From Clostridiales bacterium (GTDB taxonomy: Bacteria > Bacillota > Clostridia > Christensenellales > Borkfalkiaceae): a DNA stretch of 64,000 nt. The notes under the pieces are model-generated. The model saw only the letters and a program-made list of their open reading frames with translations. It was not told the origin of the DNA and ran no database searches. Positions 16,473 through 23,698 of the stretch are shown here, piece by piece. Both the position numbers and the translations under genes were made by a program. Within the stretch, counting starts at the first letter, position 1. Each line of letters begins with the position of its first letter. The DNA is taken from positions 141,465 to 205,464 of the forward strand of contig SVHW01000001.1 in the NCBI GenBank assembly GCA_015055655.1. The letters are read 5' to 3'.

Positions 16473-16582
16473 TAACATAATACCTATGTTAAACATAGCA
16501 AAAAGCCGAAAAAACAATCTTTTTTAACATTTTTTGGGCTATTTTTGGGTATTATGCGTGTCATAATACCTATGCGTGACAT
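16473..16582. repeat. Two copies of a CATA-N5-TATG element upstream of sigK
   Basis: CATAATACCTATG occurs at 16476-16488 and 16562-16574. The first is embedded in the perfect inverted repeat TAACATA-ATACC-TATGTTA (16473-16491). The second lies within TGTCA...TGACA arms. Identical centres 86 bp apart suggest paired binding sites or a small repeat. No gene lies between sigK and the rnpB terminator. Confidence 0.5.
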
Positions 16583-16630
16583 ACTATACGCGCAGTTTTG
16601 TAGTTTTTCTCGTGTATTTTATATAGTTGC

Positions 16631-16674
16631 AATAAAAAACAGCAAAAATCAGGCAAAATGCCTGATTTTTGCTG
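16631..16674 (-). terminator. Terminator of rnpB
   Basis: The 15-bp inverted repeat CAGCAAAAATCAGGC/GCCTGATTTTTGCTG (16640-16674) is followed on the minus strand by a U-run (16631-16639). It lies just beyond the 3' end of the RNase P RNA. Confidence 0.85.
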
Positions 16675-16688
16675 TAAATTAAACAATT

Positions 16689-17018
16689 TGAGCCTGTCTG
16701 TAAGCCGAGTTCTGTCGTGTACGGTCATTTATCTAGGCTTGCCGTCACCGACAAGCTCGAGCGATATTCACGGTATCCGTCGGACGGACAGCCCTATATG
16801 ACGGAAACCCAATCTTGCAGCGGGTGGGGTTTACATTGCATACCTTGTTACCAAGATATCGGTGAGCTCTTACCTCGCCTTTCCATCCTTACAACGCAAA
16901 GCGTTGCGGTTTATTTCTGTTGCACTTTCCTTAAAGTCACCTTCACCTGACGTTATCAGGCACCCTGTCCTGTGCTGCTCGGACTTTCCTCATCGTCTAA
17001 AAGACGCCGCGACCGTAT
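16689..17018 (-). ncRNA. rnpB: RNase P RNA (M1 RNA)
   Basis: The minus strand contains the universal core GAGGAAAGTCCGAGC near the 5' end and ACAGAACTCGGCTTACAG near the 3' end. These pair in the conserved P4 region, and the intervening length of about 330 nt is typical. It is the catalytic RNA that matures tRNA 5' ends. A TATAAT -10 box lies at 17041-17046, and a strong terminator follows at 16631-16674. End positions are approximate. Confidence 0.93.
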
Positions 17019-17159
17019 AACAAACTCAAATTGTATTTATATTATACCACTTAATTTCAAAAAAATCACGCATTTCTCTTGCTTTTTTATGAAAAATATA
17101 GTAAAATTTATGTTAGATTTTATTTTTTACACTTTGTGTAAAAAGCATCGGAGAAAAGT

Positions 17160-18566
17160 ATGAAAAGAACAAAAATTATTTGCACTATCGGCCCCGCCAG
17201 CTCCTCCAAGAAAACAATCGCTGCCATGACAGACGTTGGATGCGACGTAATCCGTCTTAATTTTTCCCACGGCACGCACGAGGACTACGCGGAAAAAATA
17301 AAGTTGATTAAGGAAGTCCGTGAAGAAAAGCACGTTCCACTTCCCATCTTATTAGATACCAAAGGCCCTGAATTCCGTATCAAAACATTTAAAGATGGTA
17401 AAATCACCTTAAACGAAGGCGACAAATTCACCTTTACCACGGACAACGTTGAAGGCGACAATACGCGCGTATCCGTTTCTTATGCCGATATATGCAAAGA
17501 AATGCTCGTTGGCGATAAAATCCTTTTAAACAACGGGCTTATCGTTTTTCGCGTTATTGACGTCGTTCCTCCCAACGTGCATTGCGTTGTAGAAATCGGC
17601 GGCGTTCTTTCCAATAGAAAATCTATGTATTTCCCCGATAAAGAATTACACCTCGACTTCTTGTCCGAGCAAGACAAAGCCGATATCCTTTTCGGTATTC
17701 AACAAGACGTTGATTTTATCGCCCTTTCCTTCGTTTCCAAGGCACAAGACGTATTGGATACCAAAGAATTTTTAACGGAAAACGGCGGCAAGCACATTGA
17801 CGTCATCGCAAAAATTGAAAACCGCGCAGGGGTTAATAATCTTTTGGAAATTATGAACGTTTGCGACGGCATTATGGTTGCTCGTGGCGATTTGGGCGTG
17901 GAAATCCCTTACGAGGAATTGCCTGATATTCAAAAGTACATCATCAATCAATGCCGTATTCACGGAAAACGAGTTATTACCGCCACGGAAATGTTAGAAT
18001 CTATGATTCATAACCCCCGTCCCACGCGTGCGGAAATTTCCGACGTAGCCAACGCCGTATACGACGGTACGTCTGCCGTTATGCTCTCTGGCGAAACTGC
18101 CGCCGGCGAATTCCCCGTTGAATCGGTGAGCGCAATGGCAAAAATACTTATGCGCGCAGAAACGCGTATGGATTATATCCAAACCATTGAAAATTTCGCC
18201 ATAAAAAACCCTTCCGAGGCGCTTTCCCACTCCGCGGCAACCCTTGCAAAAGATTTAGACGCCAAAGCTATCGTTGTTTGTACGCGTACGGGCGGTACGG
18301 CGCGTATGGTTTCTCGTTTTAGACCAAATATCAATATTTTAGGCTTGACGACGGATATTCACGCATATAGACAACTCGCTTTAAGTTGGGGCGTTTTACC
18401 CGCTATGGCGGACGAATATTCTTCCATTGATATCTTATTCTATTTCGCAAAGCAAGCGGCAATTAAAAGCGGCTTGGCGAAAAAAGGCGATACGATTGTT
18501 ATTACGGGCGGTACACCGAACGGCAAAAGCGGCAACTCAAATTTAATTAACGTAGAAACAATTTAA
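17160..18566 (+). CDS. pyk: Pyruvate kinase
   Basis: Converts phosphoenolpyruvate and ADP to pyruvate and ATP, the last step of glycolysis. The 468-residue protein begins MKRTKIICTIGPASSSKKTI. It carries the B-domain, the catalytic segment IDVIAKIENRAGVNN with the active-site Lys near residue 220, MVARGDLGVEIP, and ITATEMLESMIHNPRPTRAE. It ends after the C-domain without the extra PEP-utiliser domain found in some Bacilli. CGGAG lies 8 nt before the ATG. It is monocistronic, with its own terminator at 18577-18615. With nifJ it covers the PEP to acetyl-CoA route. Confidence 0.96.
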   Translation: MKRTKIICTIGPASSSKKTIAAMTDVGCDVIRLNFSHGTHEDYAEKIKLIKEVREEKHVPLPILLDTKGPEFRIKTFKDGKITLNEGDKFTFTTDNVEGDNTRVSVSYADICKEMLVGDKILLNNGLIVFRVIDVVPPNVHCVVEIGGVLSNRKSMYFPDKELHLDFLSEQDKADILFGIQQDVDFIALSFVSKAQDVLDTKEFLTENGGKHIDVIAKIENRAGVNNLLEIMNVCDGIMVARGDLGVEIPYEELPDIQKYIINQCRIHGKRVITATEMLESMIHNPRPTRAEISDVANAVYDGTSAVMLSGETAAGEFPVESVSAMAKILMRAETRMDYIQTIENFAIKNPSEALSHSAATLAKDLDAKAIVVCTRTGGTARMVSRFRPNINILGLTTDIHAYRQLALSWGVLPAMADEYSSIDILFYFAKQAAIKSGLAKKGDTIVITGGTPNGKSGNSNLINVETI

Positions 18567-18576
18567 TTTTATATCA

Positions 18577-18615
18577 AAAAGCACCCCGTTGGCATACCGC
18601 CAACGGGGTGCTTTT
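18577..18615 (+). terminator. Terminator after pyk
   Basis: The inverted repeat AAGCACCCCGTTGGC/GCCAACGGGGTGCTT with a TTTT tail begins 10 bp after the pyk stop. It may also stop minus-strand transcription from the small membrane protein genes. Confidence 0.88.
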
Positions 18616-18645
18616 ATTATACTCAGTTCAAAATATTATTCTTCG

Positions 18646-18741
18646 TTATTTGCAAGGGTTGTCGCCAACAAACACGCCAAATACCGTTGCAAAAATCAGT
18701 AATACACCCGCCGCGATATATAATAAACTCTTTTTACTCAT
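18646..18741 (-). CDS. 31-residue single-pass membrane protein
   Basis: A short frame reading MSKKSLLYIAAGVLLIFATV and ending FGVFVGDNPCK. It has a basic N-terminus, one hydrophobic helix of about 20 residues and a short tail with a cysteine. An AGGTAG ribosome binding site lies 5 nt before the ATG. It starts 30 bp after the 105-residue membrane protein gene and is probably co-transcribed with it. No family is recognised. Confidence 0.55.
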   Translation of the reverse strand: MSKKSLLYIAAGVLLIFATVFGVFVGDNPCK

Positions 18742-18771
18742 AAGCTACCTATTTATACGAAATTTGTGCCT

Positions 18772-19089
18772 TTACGGTTTCAGCCATATATAGGCAAGAA
18801 GAACAACAATGGCAAACGCAGAAATGATACAAAGAAACATCGGCAAATACGCAGCAAACGCACCGCGTACCATTGCCCAATATTCCTTTCTAGAAAGCTT
18901 TATTCGCTCTCCTTTTCCTTTCTTTTTGCGGGGATTATACCAGCTAAACCCCTCAACGTTCATATCCGCAAACGTCGTTTCCGTATCCAACGGTTGTTCC
19001 TCTCGATTTGCGTTTTCTTCCGTTTGAGGTTGTGCTTTTTGACAATCCTCGTCCGCTGTAACTTGCGATTTGTTTTCTTGTTCGTCCAT
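18772..19089 (-). CDS. Small tail-anchored membrane protein, unknown function
   Basis: The 105-residue protein has a long acidic, Glu/Gln/Asn-rich N-terminal region (residues 1-42) and a conserved-looking GFSWYNPRKKKGKGERIKLS segment. A single C-terminal hydrophobic helix follows at about residues 80-102. The FSWYNPRKK block followed by a membrane anchor may mark an interaction surface. It lies 87 bp downstream of oppF on the same strand and could be read through from that operon. A GGTGA ribosome binding site precedes the ATG. I do not recognise a family. Confidence 0.7.
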   Translation of the reverse strand: MDEQENKSQVTADEDCQKAQPQTEENANREEQPLDTETTFADMNVEGFSWYNPRKKKGKGERIKLSRKEYWAMVRGAFAAYLPMFLCIISAFAIVVLLAYIWLKP

Positions 19090-19176
19090 ATATCACCACA
19101 AAGCCTTTAAACCGCTTTATTTTGTGTTTTTTCGCATAACACGACGCAACGTGATTGTTGATTCAATAAATCAATC

Positions 19177-20277
19177 TTACGCTTCCTCAGCCGCGTCTAC
19201 CGCTTGCTCTGCCTTTGCAGCCTGCTCTGCGTCAAACTTTGCAAGTTCTTCCTCCGTATCATATAAATGACAAGCGCAGAAATGTCCTTCTTCCACCTCT
19301 CTATACGTAGGTACAACCGATTTGCAAATCTCCATACATTTTTCGCAGCGCGTATGGAATTTACAGCCCTTAGGCGGGTTAACGGGCGAAGGAATATCGC
19401 CTTTTAATACGACTCTGTTCATTTTCACGTGCGGATTGGGCACGGGAACTGCCGAGAAAAGCGCCTTTGTGTAAGGGTGCAACGTGTTATTAAAAATACG
19501 TTCTTTGGTGCCGTATTCTACCATACTACCCAAATACATTACACCAACTTCGTCCGAGATATGTTTAACCACCGACAAGTCGTGCGAAATGAATATGTAC
19601 GTTAACCCCAATTCCTTTTGCAAATCTTTCAACATATTGATAATTTGCGCTTGAATTGACACGTCGAGAGCCGAAACAGGTTCGTCACAAATAACAAGCT
19701 CGGGTTTAAGAGCCAACGCCCTTGCAATACATATACGTTGCCTTTGTCCGCCCGAAAACTCGTGAGGGTATCTGTCAAAATAATGGGGCTGTAAGCCGCA
19801 CATTTTCATTACGTCTAATACGTATTGACGATAATTCGATTTTGTAACCAAACCGTGTTCTAAGGCAGCCTCACCGATAATCTCACCCACCGTAAGACGG
19901 GGCGAAAGGCTTGCGTACGGGTCTTGGAATATCATTTGCATATTGGGACGAAGTTTATCAAACTCACGGTTCTTAATCTTAGAAACCTCTTGTCCGTTAA
20001 ACCAAATCTCACCGCCAGTTACGTCATAAAGACGTAAAATAGTGCGCCCCATCGTCGTTTTACCGCAACCGGATTCCCCAACGATACCCAACGTTTTTCC
20101 TTTCTTCACCTTAAAGGATACGTTATCAACCGCCTTTAACCACGCAGTAGGTTTCCCAAAAAAGGTTGTACCTACAACGAAATGTTTTTTAAGGTCACGT
20201 ACTTCCAAAAGCACGTCGTCATTAAAAGAAACCTGTTCTTCTTGTTCAAGGGAGATTTGCTTTATTTCTTCACTCAT
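19177..20277 (-). CDS. oppF: Oligopeptide/dipeptide ABC transporter ATP-binding protein OppF
   Basis: One of two ATPases powering peptide import. The 366-residue protein has Walker A GESGCGKTT near residue 70, the ABC signature HEFSGGQRQRICIARALAL, and Walker B LVICDEPVSALD. The C-terminal oligopeptide-transporter extension is present, with the cysteine-rich PPKGCKFHTRCEKCMEICK segment that binds an Fe-S cluster in related proteins. An Ala/Glu-rich tail follows. It overlaps oppD by 4 bp (ATGA). It is the last transporter gene of the opp operon. Confidence 0.93.
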   Translation of the reverse strand: MSEEIKQISLEQEEQVSFNDDVLLEVRDLKKHFVVGTTFFGKPTAWLKAVDNVSFKVKKGKTLGIVGESGCGKTTMGRTILRLYDVTGGEIWFNGQEVSKIKNREFDKLRPNMQMIFQDPYASLSPRLTVGEIIGEAALEHGLVTKSNYRQYVLDVMKMCGLQPHYFDRYPHEFSGGQRQRICIARALALKPELVICDEPVSALDVSIQAQIINMLKDLQKELGLTYIFISHDLSVVKHISDEVGVMYLGSMVEYGTKERIFNNTLHPYTKALFSAVPVPNPHVKMNRVVLKGDIPSPVNPPKGCKFHTRCEKCMEICKSVVPTYREVEEGHFCACHLYDTEEELAKFDAEQAAKAEQAVDAAEEA

Positions 20278-21557
20278 TGTTCATCCCCCTCCTTATATAA
20301 GTAGCAAGAAACGCTGTGCGTATCAGAAACTTTAACAAGTTTAGGATACTCGCCCGCGCATTCCTTCTTACAGCTTTCACAACGGTCACGGAAATAGCAA
20401 TAATTGGGCATATCGATAGGATTAGGCACGAAACCGGGGATACAATACAACGATTCCACATCCCCGTCTACCGTCGGTTTGCTCTTTTGTAAACCAATCG
20501 TATACGGATGCATAGGTCTATCGAAAATATCTTCCGCCGTACCCATTTCAATAATTTTACCCGCATACATTACTACGACGTAATCCGCCATCTCGGCAAC
20601 CACGCCTAAGTCGTGCGTAATAAGCATAATCGAGCCGTTGATTTTCCCTTTGATTTCACGCAACAAATCGAGAATTTGCGCCTGAATCGTAACGTCGAGC
20701 GCCGTCGTAGGCTCGTCTGCAATAATCAAACGGGGATTGCAAAGCAAAGACATAGCAATCATTACACGTTGACGCATACCGCCGGAAAGTTCGTGCGGAT
20801 ATTTCTTATACACGCCTACAGGGTCAGCAATACCAACGAGCTCCAACATTTCAATACTGCGCTGTTTTGCGGCTGCTTTAGAAATCCCTTTAATATGCAA
20901 AAACGCAACTTCATCTAATTGATTCCCAATCGTAAACACAGGGTTCAACGACGTCATCGGTTCTTGGAAAATCATTGCGATTTCGCGGCCACGAATAGAA
21001 CGCATAGCGTCGATAGGCATTTTTGCGATATCGTACACCTTTTCTTCCATTTCGTAAAGATATCCGCCAAGTTCGTTTCTCTTATGGATAGGTTTACCTT
21101 TGGCATCTTTCTTCAAAACCTCTTCGCCGTCAACCATCTCCGTTTCATAAACAGGAATTTTTCTACCGAGTTTATCCAAACGAAAAGCGTTCGTGCGAAA
21201 ACGGATAGAACCGCTAACAATTTGCCCACTCGGGCCTTGTACTAAACGCATCGTAGAAAGGGACGTAACGCTCTTCCCACAACCGGATTCCCCTACGACA
21301 GCCACAGTCGAGCCGGAAGGGATAGAAAACGTAACGCCGTTTACCGCTTTTACAACGCCCGTATCCGTAAAGAAGTAGGTATGTAAATCGTCAAATTCGA
21401 TAATATTATTATCGTCTTTCATTTCGGTAAGGTATTCCGCTTCGGGAATCTTACGTTTTTTTGCTTTTTCAAACTGTTTGGTTATTTTAATATTTTCTTT
21501 GGATATTCTACGCGATTCTTTCGCGCTAATATAATGCGATTTCTTTTCAGCAGACAT
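20274..21557 (-). CDS. oppD: Oligopeptide/dipeptide ABC transporter ATP-binding protein OppD
   Basis: The partner ATPase of OppF. The 427-residue protein contains GESGCGKSVTSLSTMRL (Walker A), HELSGGMRQRVMIAMSL (signature), LIIADEPTTALDVT (Walker B) and a C-terminal NYCYFRDRCESCKKEC cysteine cluster. It is longer than the usual 330 residues. It has a basic N-terminal extension of about 50 residues and an insertion between Walker A and the Q-loop (about residues 105-170), with RKIPVYETEMVDGEEVLKKD. Such insertions are seen in some clostridial OppD proteins. It is separated from oppC by 4 bp. Confidence 0.93.
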   Translation of the reverse strand: MSAEKKSHYISAKESRRISKENIKITKQFEKAKKRKIPEAEYLTEMKDDNNIIEFDDLHTYFFTDTGVVKAVNGVTFSIPSGSTVAVVGESGCGKSVTSLSTMRLVQGPSGQIVSGSIRFRTNAFRLDKLGRKIPVYETEMVDGEEVLKKDAKGKPIHKRNELGGYLYEMEEKVYDIAKMPIDAMRSIRGREIAMIFQEPMTSLNPVFTIGNQLDEVAFLHIKGISKAAAKQRSIEMLELVGIADPVGVYKKYPHELSGGMRQRVMIAMSLLCNPRLIIADEPTTALDVTIQAQILDLLREIKGKINGSIMLITHDLGVVAEMADYVVVMYAGKIIEMGTAEDIFDRPMHPYTIGLQKSKPTVDGDVESLYCIPGFVPNPIDMPNYCYFRDRCESCKKECAGEYPKLVKVSDTHSVSCYLYKEGDEQ

Positions 21558-21561
21558 GTTA

Positions 21562-22659
21562 TCACCTCTTCATCTTCGGGTCAAACGCGTCGCGAAGACC
21601 GTCGCCTACAAAGTTAAACGCCAAAATAGCCAACGTAATACATACACCGGCAGGAACCCAAACGTTCCAAGGCGCGTCGTTGTTTACCGTATTGATAAGC
21701 GCGCCCCACGTAGGCGTACCCAAAGGCGCACCTAAGTTCAAATAACCGAGCGTCGCTTCCGTAAGGATAATACTACCAAGCCCAAGCGTCATCGACACGA
21801 TAAGCTGCGGCAATACGTTCGGCAATAAATGTTTGAATAATTTTCGCCGTGTGGAAAGCCCAGAGCACTTGGCAGCCAACATGAATTCTTGCTCACGCAA
21901 GGATAAAATTTGTCCACGCACAAGCCGCGCCGTACCCGTCCAACCGATAAGCGATAAAATCGCCATCATTACGTATAGTTTGCCTAACCCGTTCAGCCAT
22001 TCCCAACCGGGATTGTTGGACGTTTCCGTCAAAAGCACGGATAAAATCAACATAATCGGCAAGGTAGGAATACAGCTTAATATATCAACGATACGCATTA
22101 TCAGGTTGTCCACCCAGCCGCCAAAATAGCCTGCCAAACCACCCAATAAAACGCCCAATATCGTCTCCAAAATAACTACTATAAAACCGATAGTCAAGGA
22201 AACTCTACCGCCAAGCATCAGTTGTGTAAATACGTCGTAGCCTTCGTCCGTCGTACCAAGTAAGTGCGACGTGGAAAAGCCCGTCCCTGCAAGCGTTTCA
22301 TTTACCTTTTCCGTGATAATGAAACCTTTAATCGTTTCCCCGTCTTCATTGATTGTTTCAAACGCCTCGGGATAATAGGTGACAACCGCTTTATTATCTA
22401 CCACCTGTCCCATATTATCCACGCCTTTATACGGCGAGAACATCGGCCCGAAGAAGGAGAAAAGGAACAACACTAAAAGCGTAATTAACCCCACCATTGA
22501 TAAACGGGAACGGAAAAATCGCTTCGCAACCATACGTCCGGGCGAAAGAACTTTTACTCTATCGCCAAGATTTTCGCCGCGCAAATCTTCCTGCGTTGTT
22601 TCCTCCATATTGGTGTTTTCGGGCAATTCCGTATCAAGATTTTTCACTTCTTTATCCAT
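21562..22659 (-). CDS. oppC: Oligopeptide ABC transporter permease OppC
   Basis: A 365-residue integral membrane permease. The N-terminal OppC domain has one membrane helix (LSMVGLITLLVLFLFSFFGP). A periplasmic insertion of about 60 residues follows, then the binding-protein-dependent transport domain with the EAA-type loop (EQEFMLAAKCSGLSTRRKLFKHLLPN). An acidic N-terminal tail of about 35 residues precedes the first helix. It forms the channel with OppB. It is 11 bp from oppB and 4 bp from oppD. Confidence 0.93.
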   Translation of the reverse strand: MDKEVKNLDTELPENTNMEETTQEDLRGENLGDRVKVLSPGRMVAKRFFRSRLSMVGLITLLVLFLFSFFGPMFSPYKGVDNMGQVVDNKAVVTYYPEAFETINEDGETIKGFIITEKVNETLAGTGFSTSHLLGTTDEGYDVFTQLMLGGRVSLTIGFIVVILETILGVLLGGLAGYFGGWVDNLIMRIVDILSCIPTLPIMLILSVLLTETSNNPGWEWLNGLGKLYVMMAILSLIGWTGTARLVRGQILSLREQEFMLAAKCSGLSTRRKLFKHLLPNVLPQLIVSMTLGLGSIILTEATLGYLNLGAPLGTPTWGALINTVNNDAPWNVWVPAGVCITLAILAFNFVGDGLRDAFDPKMKR

Positions 22660-22670
22660 AACTGCCCTCC

Positions 22671-23654
22671 TTATTTTAATTTGACGCGAGGGTCAACCAC
22701 AGCGTACATTAAATCAGTAAGCAAAATGCCTACTACGGTTAAAACGGCTATAAACATATTATACGTCATAATAAACGTAATATCGAGATTATTAAAAGCG
22801 TTCCACGCAGCCAAACCGATACCGGGCAAACCGAATACCTGTTCCGTAATCATTGAACCGCCAAAAAGCCCGGGCAAAATACCTGCAAGCGTCGTAACAA
22901 GAGGAATCATAGTATTACGGAAAACGTGTTTATAAACGACTTTCTTTTCAGAAAGACCTTTTGCACGCGCCGTACGGATGTAGTCTGCATTGAGCACTTC
23001 TAACGTGTTCGTACGCGTGTAACGCATCATCGAACCAACGCTGAGAATAACCAATACGAACAACGGCAATACCAAATGGTACGCATAGTCTAAAAATCTT
23101 TCAAAACCGAACAACGTTTTCGTTGCGCTCTTGATACCGCTTGCCTCAAACCAACCAAGTTTTACAGCAAAGACCTCAATCATAATATTGCCAAAGAAGA
23201 ACGACGGGAAGGATATACCTATCATCGTCAACACCGTTGCCGCATAGTCAAGTTTTCCATATTGATTGCACGCGCATTTGATACCAAGCGGAATCGCTAT
23301 TACCAGCTGCAAAATAAGCGACAAGAAAGATATGATGAAGGAAATACCCATATCTCTAAAAATAACGTCCGCTACGTTGTCGCCGGTAAGCGTTCTACCG
23401 AAATCGCCTTGTACAAATCTCCACAGCCAACCGAAATACCCTTTGATTATCCCCCCGAACGAATTATCGTCGAGCCCGTAATGCGCAAGCAATTGCACTT
23501 TCAGTCTCTCAGCTTCTTCGGCGGGGAGTTTAGGGTCGATTTGTCTATAAATAGCGTCTTGTGGCATTAAACGTACAAGGAAATACAAAATCAGTGATAC
23601 GCCGAATAATATCAATAATGAAATTAGCAATCTCTTTATTATGTATTTAACCAT
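22671..23654 (-). CDS. oppB: Oligopeptide ABC transporter permease OppB
   Basis: A 327-residue permease with the typical OppB start (MVKYIIKRLLISLLILFGVSLILYFLVRLMPQD), six predicted helices and the cytoplasmic coupling loop DYIRTARAKGLSEKKVVYKHVFRNTMIP. It pairs with OppC. It lies 44 bp downstream of the substrate-binding protein gene. The order binding protein-B-C-D-F is canonical for the family. Confidence 0.94.
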   Translation of the reverse strand: MVKYIIKRLLISLLILFGVSLILYFLVRLMPQDAIYRQIDPKLPAEEAERLKVQLLAHYGLDDNSFGGIIKGYFGWLWRFVQGDFGRTLTGDNVADVIFRDMGISFIISFLSLILQLVIAIPLGIKCACNQYGKLDYAATVLTMIGISFPSFFFGNIMIEVFAVKLGWFEASGIKSATKTLFGFERFLDYAYHLVLPLFVLVILSVGSMMRYTRTNTLEVLNADYIRTARAKGLSEKKVVYKHVFRNTMIPLVTTLAGILPGLFGGSMITEQVFGLPGIGLAAWNAFNNLDITFIMTYNMFIAVLTVVGILLTDLMYAVVDPRVKLK

Positions 23655-23698
23655 TTTACTTCTTCACTTTGTTTTATTTACAAATCAATTTTACGTTA

